Assembly (NCBI GenBank): GCA_028819845.1
Contig: JAPPKS010000022.1
Coordinates: 1 to 45,101, forward strand
Length of the DNA stretch: 45,101 nt
Reading direction: 5' to 3'
Source: Candidatus Poribacteria bacterium
Lineage (GTDB): Bacteria > Poribacteria > WGA-4E > PCPOR2b
Shown here: positions 33,177 to 40,790 of the stretch, in pieces
How positions within the stretch are numbered: position 1 is the stretch's first letter
How the letters are laid out: each line of letters begins with the position of its first letter
Notes under the pieces: model-generated
Databases searched by the model: none
The model's input: only the letters and a program-made list of their open reading frames with translations
What the model was told of the DNA's origin: nothing
Program-made: the position numbers and the translations under genes

Positions 33177-34334
33177 CTACTCGAATGCTTTAAATTCCCC
33201 GTTTTTGAAAATTAATACTTGCGGGTCGTAAACCGCATCGCCAACGGCGTCAAAAGAGAATTGGCCTAGAATAGTGTCGAAATTTATAGTATTTGCCAAT
33301 GCGTCTCGAATCGCAGTTGAATCAGTGGATTGGGCATCCGCGATCGCTGCGGCGAGGATGTAAAGCACTGCATACGATTGTGCTGCCCATGCGTTCGGTT
33401 CCGTGCCGTATGCCGCCCGATAATTTTGGACGAAGGCACCATTGCCAGGTGTCGGTTTGATACTAGACCACGCTATAAGGGAAATCGCACCCTCCGCGGC
33501 AGGCCCCGCGCCTTGTACCAGCGCTTGGGACAATTGAGGTATAATGAAAGGAACCAAGTTGGGTATACCGAGATCGCGGCCTTGCGTGAGAATCAGGGGT
33601 ATCTCCTTTGGTAGGGCTGTGCAGAAAATTGCGTCAGGATTTGTTTCCTTAATCAGAGTTAATTGTACAGAAAAGTCGGTATTGCCGGTTTGGATGGTTT
33701 GCGTCGTAAGTACCTCAACACCGTGTTCCGCAAGCGCATCCAAGAACGCTTCATTGCTATTCGTAGAGAAGAGATCGGTCTCATCATAAATGGTTGCCGC
33801 TCTTTTATAGCCGAGTATTTCCTGAGTTATTTTGACCCCATTGGAATTTAGCTCATCAACGGTGAGGGAGGCACGGAAGATATAGTCCCCAATCGCGCTG
33901 AGGCCGGGGGCGGTGGAAACAGGACTAAACGCCACGACGCGGTTTTCTTGCGCGATAGGAAACGCTTCCTTGGCTTGGGTTGAGACAGCAAGCCCCGTGA
34001 TAACGGATACGCCGTCTTCATGTATCAACTTGTTAAATGCTTCAACGGCGCTCACGCTCTGATCGTCCTCGGTAATGAACCTGATTTTTGCATCACCGAG
34101 TTGGCCTGAACTGTTAATCTCCGCGCGAGCAAGTTCAAATCCGTTTTGCATCGGTTTCCCAAGCTCGTCAGCGAATTGCCCGGTCAGGGCAAGGACGACG
34201 CCAATGCGAATTTCACCAGCAATGCCTGTGGTCTGAGGCGAATCGTCGAGCGATTCCCCACATCCGGAAAGTCCTACAATCAGTGTGATAATCGGCAACA
34301 CAAACGTGATTAATATGATTCTTCCAACGTTCAC
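33177..34334 (-). CDS. LivK-like substrate-binding lipoprotein, array member 6 (GTG start)
   Basis: 385 residues from GTG 34334. The start is decided by the paralogues: VNVGR aligns with MNVRR/MNVSR, the Cys of LSGC is then residue 25, and GGGGATTCAGC upstream is a decayed copy of the AGGAGATTCAAC leader seen in members 5 and 8. Upstream in-frame Met codons lie in the terminator region. The lobe 1 segment lacks two residues (EDDQSVSAVEAFNKL) and its ligand loop is TGLAVS instead of LGPATS. Lobe 2 has IYDETDLFS. Confidence 0.85.
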   Translation of the reverse strand: MNVGRIILITFVLPIITLIVGLSGCGESLDDSPQTTGIAGEIRIGVVLALTGQFADELGKPMQNGFELARAEINSSGQLGDAKIRFITEDDQSVSAVEAFNKLIHEDGVSVITGLAVSTQAKEAFPIAQENRVVAFSPVSTAPGLSAIGDYIFRASLTVDELNSNGVKITQEILGYKRAATIYDETDLFSTNSNEAFLDALAEHGVEVLTTQTIQTGNTDFSVQLTLIKETNPDAIFCTALPKEIPLILTQGRDLGIPNLVPFIIPQLSQALVQGAGPAAEGAISLIAWSSIKPTPGNGAFVQNYRAAYGTEPNAWAAQSYAVLYILAAAIADAQSTDSTAIRDALANTINFDTILGQFSFDAVGDAVYDPQVLIFKNGEFKAFE

Positions 34335-34375
34335 GCTGAATCCCCGCGTCTTTATTGAAGGCATTATTAAACTCA

Positions 34376-34414
34376 AAGAGCCTGCCATCATTCGCTAGCT
34401 GATGACAGGCTCTT
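34376..34414 (-). terminator. terminator hairpin between array members 7 and 6
   Basis: AAGAGCCTGTCATC and GATGGCAGGCTCTT pair over 13 of 14 positions on the minus strand, followed by TGAGTTT. A related CCTGTCATC/GATGACAGG hairpin stands between members 8 and 7, so the spacers were duplicated with the genes. Confidence 0.65.
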
Positions 34415-34440
34415 CGGTTACGTACATCTACCGCTGAAGG

Positions 34441-35601
34441 TTACTCAAACGCCACAAGCTCACCGTTTTGAACGGTTAGTACAATCGGGTCGTAAACTGC
34501 GTCTCCGACTGCATCAAAAGAGAAATTCCCCATAACGGTGGGGAAATCCATGATATTCGCGAGAGCGTCCCGAACTGCAGCTGCCTCGGTGGATTGTGCA
34601 TTCTCAATTGCTTCCGCTAGTATATACAGGGTAGCGTAGGACTGTGCCGCCCAGGGATCGGCTTCGATGCCGTATTTCGCTAAGTAATTCTCGACGAAGG
34701 CTTGATTACCCGGTGTGTTAGACGACGCACTCCAATTGGTAAAAGTAATCGCTCCTTCGGCGGCTTCTCCCGCGATTTGTACTTCGTTTCCGGTCAGATC
34801 GGGAACAATGTACGGAACAGAGGCAGGGATACCGACCTCACGCCCTTGAGTCATAATATCAGTCATCTGGACGGATAAGGCGGAGATAAAGATAGCTTGA
34901 GGATCTGTCTCCATTATCCGAGTTAAATGTGGCCTAAGATCAGCAGGCTTGCCTTCGAAGGCCTCTGTAATCACAATATCGACACCACTAGCAGTAAGGG
35001 CTTTGCTCACCTCCTCGTTGCTACTCGTGGAATAGACATCGTCCTTATCATAAATCAGCGCCGCCCGTTGGTAACCGAGTTTCTCCTGACTTACCCGAAT
35101 ACCCTCCGGATTTAGGACATTTGTGGGGAGCCCTGTACGGAAGACAAAATCGCTAAGCGCGCTAAGACCGGCAGCGGAAGCAAGCGAGCTAAAACATACA
35201 ATTTCGTTTTCTTCTATTATTGGAATTAACGCTGTCAGCTGAGTTGAGAAAGTGACACCGGTGATAATGGAAACACCATCTTCATGAATCAGCTTGTTAA
35301 AGGCTGCAGTCGCACCCTCAATAGTGCTCTGATCGTCTTCAATGATGAATGTGATTTGCGAGCCGCCGAGTTGGTTAATCTCTTCTTGCGCGAGCTCAAA
35401 ACCGCGTTTCATGGGTAAACCGTACCGGGCGGCGTCTTCGCCTTCGAGCTGCAGAGAGACGCCGATAGTAATCTCGCCAAGCCCATCCATATCAGGCGGC
35501 GGGATGAGAAGTTCCCCAAGCTGGTCACAAGCGGATAGCCCCGCAATCAGCGCGGCAATCGCCAATATAGATGCGAATTTCGTGAATCTTCTAACGTTCA
35601 T
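34441..35601 (-). CDS. LivK-like substrate-binding lipoprotein, array member 7
   Basis: 386 residues, ATG 35601 after AAGGAGG. Lipid Cys at residue 25 (LSAC), then DQLGELL. The lobe 1 loop is TGVTFS and lobe 2 has IYDKDDVYS. It shares ALSVQMTDIMTQGREVGIPASVPYIVP style blocks with the family but reads GVSLQLEGEDAARYGLPMKRG at its start. Members 6-8 share the TGxxxS loop and so form a subgroup likely to bind a different ligand from members 1-5. Confidence 0.88.
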   Translation of the reverse strand: MNVRRFTKFASILAIAALIAGLSACDQLGELLIPPPDMDGLGEITIGVSLQLEGEDAARYGLPMKRGFELAQEEINQLGGSQITFIIEDDQSTIEGATAAFNKLIHEDGVSIITGVTFSTQLTALIPIIEENEIVCFSSLASAAGLSALSDFVFRTGLPTNVLNPEGIRVSQEKLGYQRAALIYDKDDVYSTSSNEEVSKALTASGVDIVITEAFEGKPADLRPHLTRIMETDPQAIFISALSVQMTDIMTQGREVGIPASVPYIVPDLTGNEVQIAGEAAEGAITFTNWSASSNTPGNQAFVENYLAKYGIEADPWAAQSYATLYILAEAIENAQSTEAAAVRDALANIMDFPTVMGNFSFDAVGDAVYDPIVLTVQNGELVAFE

Positions 35602-35700
35602 TTAAAACCTCCTTGGGTTTGAAGGGATTAGGCGGGGCAGCACCAAGACTATATTGGTAACCCCGTTGATTGATAATTGGAATAGGTTATTAAATTTTCC

Positions 35701-35738
35701 GAAGCCCTGTCATACGCTAAAAAATGATGACAGGGTTC
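35701..35738 (-). terminator. terminator-like hairpin between array members 8 and 7
   Basis: CCCTGTCAT (35705-35713) pairs with ATGACAGGG (35727-35735), extended by GAA/TTC with one bulge. Only a weak T-rich tail follows on the minus strand. Confidence 0.5.
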
Positions 35739-35764
35739 CGATCGTGCACATCCGGCGATGAAGA

Positions 35765-36928
35765 TTACTCAAAAAGTACAAACTCGCCGTTTTGGACGGT
35801 AAGCAGTATTGGGTCGTAAACTGCGTCCCCGACTTCATCAAAGGAGAAATTTCCTAGAATGGTAGTGAAATCCATGGTGTCCGCCAAAGCGCCCTGAATC
35901 GCCGTTGCCTCAATGGATTGTGTATTCGCAATTGCCGCGGCGAGAATACGCAGCGTGGCATAGGATTGCGCCGCCCAAGCGACCGGTTCCTCCCCGTTGT
36001 TCGCCTCGGTGTAACTCTGGATGAAGGCTGCATTCCCCGGCGTGTCCTTTTCGATGAACCAACCTATAGAAGTAACCGTCCCTTCAGAGGCATCGCCCGC
36101 ACCTGCCGCCACCTCAATATCGGTCAGCTCGGGGACAATTAGGTATACCGAAGGCATTAGGTCGCGCGCTTTTTTCATAATTTCAGGAATGTCCCCTGTT
36201 AGCGTGGAGATAAAGAGGGCATCAGGATTTAATTCCGATATCCGAGTTACTGCCGCGTCATAGTCGCCGGCTGGGTAAGCCTCTGTAGTCGCAACGTTGA
36301 CACCGTTCATGTCGAGCGCAGCTCTGAATGCTTCGTCGCTCAATCTGGAATAGGTATCGCCATCAAGGTATATCGTAGCTGCCGTCTCGTACCCAAATCT
36401 CTCGTGCGTCGCTTGGACAAGAGGCGGGTTAAGCAGACTTGAGTTGAGTCCTGAGCGGAAGGTAAAATTGCCGCGCCCTTCCAATACCGGGGCAGATGAC
36501 ACTGAGCTAAAAAGGACAACCCCGCTGTCTTGGGCAGTTTGAGTTACCTGTTCGAGTTGACTGGAGACAGCGAATCCGGTAATCACAGACACCCCATATT
36601 GATTAATCAATTGATCGACAACATCAACGGTAGTCTCACGGGAACTCATGTCATCCTTAACGATGAGCTTGAGTTGTGAATCTCCGAGCATGCCTGAATT
36701 GTTGATATGGTCGCGAGCGAGCTCAAAGCCTTTTTTCATCGGTATGCCATAACCGGTAGCGTTCGCCCCTGTCTCGTCTACAACCACGCCAATGAGAATT
36801 TCATCAGGAAGCCCCTCCATCTCGGGCGGCGGGAAGAGTTGATTAAGCTGGTCACAAGCGGAGAGTCCTGCAATCAGCGCGACAATCGCCAATACAAACG
36901 TGAACTTGGTAAATCTACTAACATTCAT
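35765..36928 (-). CDS. LivK-like substrate-binding lipoprotein, array member 8 (first in transcription order)
   Basis: 387 residues, ATG 36928 after AAAGGAG. Lipid Cys at residue 25 (LSAC). The lobe 1 segment is LIVKDDMSSRETTVDVVDQLINQYGV with loop TGFAVS; lobe 2 has IYLDGDTYS. It lacks the ILIQGRQLGIP block, reading EIMKKARDLMPSVYLIVP. It is the most diverged intact member in lobe 2, yet keeps DFTTILGNFSFDEVGDAVYDPILLTVQNGEFVLFE at the C terminus. A possible promoter lies at 37117-37145. Confidence 0.88.
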   Translation of the reverse strand: MNVSRFTKFTFVLAIVALIAGLSACDQLNQLFPPPEMEGLPDEILIGVVVDETGANATGYGIPMKKGFELARDHINNSGMLGDSQLKLIVKDDMSSRETTVDVVDQLINQYGVSVITGFAVSSQLEQVTQTAQDSGVVLFSSVSSAPVLEGRGNFTFRSGLNSSLLNPPLVQATHERFGYETAATIYLDGDTYSRLSDEAFRAALDMNGVNVATTEAYPAGDYDAAVTRISELNPDALFISTLTGDIPEIMKKARDLMPSVYLIVPELTDIEVAAGAGDASEGTVTSIGWFIEKDTPGNAAFIQSYTEANNGEEPVAWAAQSYATLRILAAAIANTQSIEATAIQGALADTMDFTTILGNFSFDEVGDAVYDPILLTVQNGEFVLFE

Positions 36929-37116
36929 CTTGAATCTCCTTTTGTTTATAAAGTTTTCAAAAAAAAATAAAGCGGGGCAAAATTTAGAAAACCTCGCCCG
37001 GGCCGATCGTTATCGATTGATTAGGATTTAGTTCAAGCTGAAAACTACCATAAGAAAGAACGCGGGACAGCGCAATTCTTTTTGACGTTTCGTTATGGAC
37101 AATTTAACCAAATCAT

Positions 37117-37145
37117 ATTTTTCCACAGTTTAAAGTGGTTGTCAA
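37117..37145 (-). promoter_or_regulatory. possible promoter of the binding-protein array
   Basis: On the minus strand a perfect TTGACA (37145-37140), 17 bp, then AAAAAT (37122-37117), a 4/6 match to the -10. The leader to member 8 would be about 180 nt. Confidence 0.4.
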
Positions 37146-37186
37146 ACAAAAATCAGGAAAAAAACAGAATAGTCGTTTATAAATAG

Positions 37187-37378
37187 TCAACTATTCGAAG
37201 ACCTCAAATTAACGTCTTTCACAATCAATACAATCGGGTCACAAATCACGTCCCCATCGGCGCCGAAAGCAAACTTTCCGAGGACGATGTCGGTTTCGTT
37301 GAAATCCACCAACCCGCCGCGGATCGCATTTGACTCCGACGATTGGGTGTTTACAAACCTTGCTTCAAATAAACGCAT
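37187..37378 (-). pseudogene. decayed ninth LivK-like gene (C-terminal remnant)
   Basis: The minus strand encodes NTQSSESNAIRGGLVDF, ETDIVLGKFAFGADGDVICDPIVLIVKD, which matches the C-terminal block of the array (AQSTDSTAIRDALANI, DFDTILGKFSFDAVGDAVYDPIVLIVKDGE). A missing base after IVLIVKD shifts the frame; in the shifted frame the expected EVFE and stop follow. The N-terminal 330 or so residues are gone. Confidence 0.8.
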
Positions 37379-37484
37379 TTCGAGAGAAATAGATACATCT
37401 TATCTGCAACCTGAACGAACCACCAATGCGCGGAAATGTACGCTACGAGAGACGCGCCTACCACGCGTTGTGCTCGCGAAATAC

Positions 37485-37982
37485 TCATCGGCAGACCGAG
37501 CAGATGCCGAGAATCTCGATTACTCTGGATTGAACCTGAAAGTCAAGTTTCTCGGCGGCGGCAGTGATACACTTCTCAATCGTGTGACTGACAAGCTCAG
37601 TTGCCTCGCCGCACAATTTGCAGACGACAAACTGTCCGCGATGGGGTTCCTGTGGGAAGTCACACCCGATATAGGCGTTTAACGAGGCAATCCTGTGAAT
37701 CAGACCTTGCTCAAGCAGAAATTCGAGGGCGCGGTAGACGGTTGGCGGTGCGGTTTTGCGGCCGCGTTTTTGAAAGGTGTCAAGAATATCGTACGCGCCG
37801 ATGGGTTTGTGGCTGGCGCACACGAGTTCAAAAACCTGTTTCCGCAGCTCGGTAAATCGCACGCCGCGCGCCTTACAGATTGCCAAACCGTTTGCCAATG
37901 CGTCTCGGACGCACCGAGAATGGTCATGGGTTGGCTTGGGAAAGGTTTCAAACGTTGTGTTTTCCGAATCCGTAGAAGACAT
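37485..37982 (-). CDS. zur: Fur-family zinc regulator (Zur)
   Basis: A 165-residue DNA-binding metalloregulator. The winged helix spans about residues 25-105 (FTELRKQVFELVCASHKPIGAYDIL, TAPPTVYRALEFLLEQGLIHRI). The dimerisation and metal domain has HRGQFVVCKLCGEA (first CxxC) and ends LGICSVCR (second CxxC), the structural zinc site; the His residues in PHRGQF fit the regulatory site. GLIHRIASLNAYIGC resembles Zur rather than Fur or PerR. An AAGGAG lies about 10 bp before ATG 37982. Its own -10 region is overlapped by a Zur-like palindrome, and the divergent znuA promoter carries a near-perfect Zur box, so it probably represses both when zinc is plentiful. Confidence 0.85.
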   Translation of the reverse strand: MSSTDSENTTFETFPKPTHDHSRCVRDALANGLAICKARGVRFTELRKQVFELVCASHKPIGAYDILDTFQKRGRKTAPPTVYRALEFLLEQGLIHRIASLNAYIGCDFPQEPHRGQFVVCKLCGEATELVSHTIEKCITAAAEKLDFQVQSRVIEILGICSVCR

Positions 37983-38011
37983 AACCCTAGCTCCTTGTAA
38001 CTGAAGGTGTA

Positions 38012-38031
38012 CGTTATGTTATGACGTAACG
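38012..38031. promoter_or_regulatory. imperfect Zur box in the zur promoter
   Basis: CGTTATGTTATGACGTAACG is an imperfect palindrome sharing ATGTTAT and TAAC with the Zur consensus. On the minus strand TTGACA (38044-38039) and TAACAT (38021-38016) are spaced by 17 bp, and the box covers the -10. This implies autoregulation. Confidence 0.6.
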
Positions 38032-38146
38032 CCGTGATTGTCAATGAAATCAAATCGTCTTGCCTTTTAGTGGAATAAGAACGAGTCTTGTTTTCTCGGT
38101 TAAAGGTTGAGTCAACGCCTCTAACCTAGAAAATACCATTTTTGAC

Positions 38147-38182
38147 TTGACTCTTGACAATGTTATGTTATAATATAACATA
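38147..38182 (+). promoter_or_regulatory. znuA promoter with Zur operator
   Basis: TATGTTATAATATAACATA (38164-38182) is a perfect 9-1-9 palindrome containing the proteobacterial Zur consensus ATGTTATANTATAACAT without a mismatch. TTGACT (38147-38152) and TATAAT (38169-38174), spaced by 16 bp, form a promoter whose -10 lies inside the operator, so bound Zur would block RNA polymerase. Confidence 0.8.
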
Positions 38183-38208
38183 TTTGAAAGCAAGTGTGAT
38201 ACTATTGC

Positions 38209-38304
38209 ATAACGCAAGTTACTACCTTTGTCCGACGAGGTATAGAAACCGAGTTTATTACAACGAAATTTCGCAGACGCGAACCAAAAACTCGGTTTTT
38301 CTAT
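38209..38304. repeat. inverted-repeat element E2 with upstream direct repeat
   Basis: ATAACGCAAGTTACTACCT (38209-38227) precedes ATAG-AAACCGAGTTT (38242-38256) and its counterpart AAACTCGGTTTTTCTAT ending at 38304. It is a hairpin-forming element of the same family as E1 and lies in the znuA leader. Confidence 0.7.
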
Positions 38305-38372
38305 CATATTTGACTTTTAACCCCCTAAATCCCTCATCAAGGGGACTTATGAACGCGTTACGTAAGTCCTAA

Positions 38373-38495
38373 ATAACGCAAGTTGCTACCTATTACGGAG
38401 AAACCGAGTTTTTGGTTCAGGTTCGCCCTATTATAAGTACCTTGGTCTGATTTGCGCCAATATCGTGATTCGATATCGGAAAAAACTCGGTTTCT
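38373..38495. repeat. inverted-repeat element E3 with upstream direct repeat
   Basis: ATAACGCAAGTTGCTACCT (38373-38391, one mismatch to the E2 copy) precedes perfect 15-bp arms AGAAACCGAGTTTTT (38399-38413) and AAAAACTCGGTTTCT (38481-38495). The right arm ends 62 bp before the znuA start. Between E2 and E3 I see no gene. Confidence 0.75.
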
Positions 38496-38557
38496 GTGCT
38501 CCTGTTGAAAATGGCGGCAACTTGGGTTTTATAACAAATTCACAAGGAGTTGACAGC

Positions 38558-39538
38558 ATGGATCGGCAAATTCTCAAGACGAGTTTATGTTTGTTGGTGT
38601 TACTGCTGGTGGTTGCCGGTGGATGTCAAAAGGATAAATCGGAAGACCCCGCAAATGCAAACCCTACGGCAGAGAAAAAACTTCGCGTCGCCGCAACAAT
38701 CAGCATGATTACGGACATTGTGGAAAACATTGGCCGAGATAGGATTGACGTCACCGGGATTGTCGGTGAAGGCGTTGACCCGCATCTCTATAAACCGACA
38801 GCGGGAGATGTCGAACGGCTGAAGGACGCTGAGATTATCTTCTACAACGGTTTGTATCTTGAATCGAAAATCATAGGCGCTGTCCTCGATAAGATGGCGT
38901 ATAAAACGAAGGCAGTCGCCGTCACGGCTGGGACTCTACGCTCACAACTTCGCACAACATCTGAATTTCAGGGCGGTTACGACCCGCATGTCTGGCACGA
39001 TGTGTCGCTCTGGATGAAAGCAGCTGAAAAGGTTCGAGACACGTTGGCTCAAGCCGACCCGGATAATGCCGAATATTATCTTTCTAACGCGAAGAGATAC
39101 TTGGCAGCGTTGAAAACATTGCATGACGACCTACAATACCTCGCGGCACAGATTCCCGCCCAGCGCCGCGTTCTCGTCACGACCCACGATGCGTTCGGTT
39201 ACTTCGGACGCGCTTACGGTTTCGAGGTGCGCGGGCTTCAAGGGTTGAACACAGAAACGGAAGCGGGCGTCGCCGATGTCAGAGATCTAGCGGCGTATAT
39301 TATTGAACATCGAATCCCCGCGATGTTCGTCGAAACTTCAACCCCGTCTCAGGGCATAGAGGCTGTTCAAGCCGCTGTTCGCGCAAAGGGGTTCGAGGTC
39401 CAAATCGGCGGCAGGCTTTTCGCCGATGCGATGGGAACGCCCGGAACTCCTCAAGGGACGTATATCGGGATGACACGCCACAACATAGATACCATCGTGG
39501 ACGCCTTAAGAGTTGAGTTAGCTTATCGGAGGCAATGA
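38558..39538 (+). CDS. znuA: zinc/manganese ABC transporter substrate-binding lipoprotein (ZnuA/TroA family)
   Basis: A 326-residue cluster A-I metal-binding protein, anchored through the Cys of VVAGGC (residue 23). The four ligands expected in this family are visible: His in DPHLYKP, His in DPHVWHD, Glu in FVETSTP and Asp in LFADAMG. This His2-Glu-Asp set is shared by TroA and PsaA, so zinc or manganese are both possible; the Zur box argues for zinc. The His-rich loop of many ZnuA proteins is absent. The start is ATG 38558 with AAGGAG upstream; a longer in-frame extension from 38465 lies within element E3 and is rejected. A COG0523 gene follows after 12 bp, in place of the usual znuB/znuC, which are not in this window. 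Confidence 0.9.
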   Translation: MDRQILKTSLCLLVLLLVVAGGCQKDKSEDPANANPTAEKKLRVAATISMITDIVENIGRDRIDVTGIVGEGVDPHLYKPTAGDVERLKDAEIIFYNGLYLESKIIGAVLDKMAYKTKAVAVTAGTLRSQLRTTSEFQGGYDPHVWHDVSLWMKAAEKVRDTLAQADPDNAEYYLSNAKRYLAALKTLHDDLQYLAAQIPAQRRVLVTTHDAFGYFGRAYGFEVRGLQGLNTETEAGVADVRDLAAYIIEHRIPAMFVETSTPSQGIEAVQAAVRAKGFEVQIGGRLFADAMGTPGTPQGTYIGMTRHNIDTIVDALRVELAYRRQ

Positions 39539-39550
39539 AGACATAAGAAG

Positions 39551-40678
39551 ATGGCTGAAATCCAAGACTTCAAAGAACCGATTCCGGTGACCATCATCAG
39601 CGGCTTTTTAGGCGCGGGCAAAACCTCCCTGCTCAACCACATTCTGAATGCCGACCACGGATTGCGCGTGGCGGTATTGGTCAACGATTTTGGAGAGGTT
39701 AACATTGACGCCGGATTAATCTCTGGTGTCTCTGGGGAATCTACCATAAACCTTTCCAACGGGTGTATCTGCTGCTCAATTCGCGGCGACCTGCTTGAGG
39801 CCGTGGTAGAATTGATTCAACGTCCAGATCCGCCGGAGTATATCGTCCTTGAGACCAGCGGCGTTTCCGACCCTTTGGCGGTTTCATTGACCTTCCTGGC
39901 GCGCGAATTGCGGTCGAGCGTGCGAGTGGACAGTATGCTAACAGTGGTTGATTCCGAGCAAATCTATCATGTAGACAGAAAGCATCGGGAGCTCGCGTTA
40001 GATCAAATCGCTGTGGCAGATATTGTGGTGCTGAACAAGGTTGACTTGGTCAATGATGAAAAACGGGCGGAATTGGCAGACTTCGTCAAAAACCTTGTTC
40101 CGAGAGCGCGAATCTTGGAAGCCGCGCACGGCAAGGTTCCGCTCGATTTGGTGCTCGGCGTAGGGAAATACGACCTCCACCGCTTTTCGGGGAAATCGGG
40201 CTTGGATGTTCACGTCCACCCCGACGGGGAAGCGCACGGCGTCGAGGATGAACACCATCACGAACACGACCATACATTGGTCTTTAATACGTGTAGTTAT
40301 ACGACCGAGAAACCGCTGTCACATCGGGCAGTGCGTCATGCGGTGAAAACTTTGCCGCCGGCGATCTACCGCGCCAAAGGGGTTGTCTATCTCAAAGAGA
40401 CTCCGGATCGAAAGGGAATCGTCCAAGTTGTCGGCCAACGGGCGCGTGTCATCATTGGTGCGCCATGGGATGATGAGAAACCGGGCACGCAGTTAGTCTT
40501 TATCGGTGAGCCTGGTGGAATTGACCATGGCGAGTTGCAGTCTCGATTTGATGCGTGCGAAACGAAAAATGACACGCACCAGGTTATCGCGCATGATGCC
40601 GCCGCCGATTTTGAATTACTTCGAGAGCTTTTTCTGGAAGAACCGCCAACGAATTCACACGATCCAACTGATTCTTAA
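39551..40678 (+). CDS. COG0523 (CobW/ZNG1-type) GTPase, zinc-linked
   Basis: G3E-family P-loop GTPase of 375 residues thought to hand zinc to client proteins. Seen: Walker A GFLGAGKT (residues 18-25), the CxCC metal motif GCICCS (72-75), LETSGVSDP (Walker B/switch), and LNKVD for guanine near 165. A His/Asp/Glu-rich linker (HVHPDGEAHGVEDEHHHEHD, about 223-243) suits metal buffering. The C-terminal CobW_C domain has FNTCSYTTEKPLSHRAV and GVVYLKETPDRKGIVQVVG. Cotranscription with znuA (12 bp apart) under a Zur box indicates a role in zinc starvation. It differs from the second COG0523 protein (42137-43489) by having the His-rich linker in place of a long inserted beta domain. Confidence 0.92.
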   Translation: MAEIQDFKEPIPVTIISGFLGAGKTSLLNHILNADHGLRVAVLVNDFGEVNIDAGLISGVSGESTINLSNGCICCSIRGDLLEAVVELIQRPDPPEYIVLETSGVSDPLAVSLTFLARELRSSVRVDSMLTVVDSEQIYHVDRKHRELALDQIAVADIVVLNKVDLVNDEKRAELADFVKNLVPRARILEAAHGKVPLDLVLGVGKYDLHRFSGKSGLDVHVHPDGEAHGVEDEHHHEHDHTLVFNTCSYTTEKPLSHRAVRHAVKTLPPAIYRAKGVVYLKETPDRKGIVQVVGQRARVIIGAPWDDEKPGTQLVFIGEPGGIDHGELQSRFDACETKNDTHQVIAHDAAADFELLRELFLEEPPTNSHDPTDS

Positions 40679-40711
40679 CTTCATAAATGAGCTTAAAATA
40701 ACGCCGATAGA

Positions 40712-40752
40712 ATTCATCACTACGCTTGAATGTCATCGGCATAGTGATGAAT
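40712..40752 (+). promoter_or_regulatory. inverted repeat between the COG0523 and ferredoxin genes
   Basis: ATTCATCACTA (40712-40722) and TAGTGATGAAT (40742-40752) form a perfect 11-bp stem around 19 nt, with CCG/CGG beyond. No T-run follows, so attenuation, RNA processing or a repeat is as likely as termination. Confidence 0.5.
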
Positions 40753-40790
40753 CGGTATATTCGCACTGATGTAACATTCGGGAGCAAGGT

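Noticed and set aside
28001-34440. Plus-strand open frames antisense to the binding-protein genes
   Set aside because: They recur at the same place in each paralogue because the minus-strand genes are homologous; they have no independent start signals.
37287-37682. 131-codon plus-strand open frame opposite zur and the LivK remnant
   Set aside because: Antisense to two recognised minus-strand features, with no Shine-Dalgarno.
38465-38557. N-terminal extension of znuA
   Set aside because: It falls in element E3 and would put 31 extra residues before a perfect lipoprotein signal peptide.
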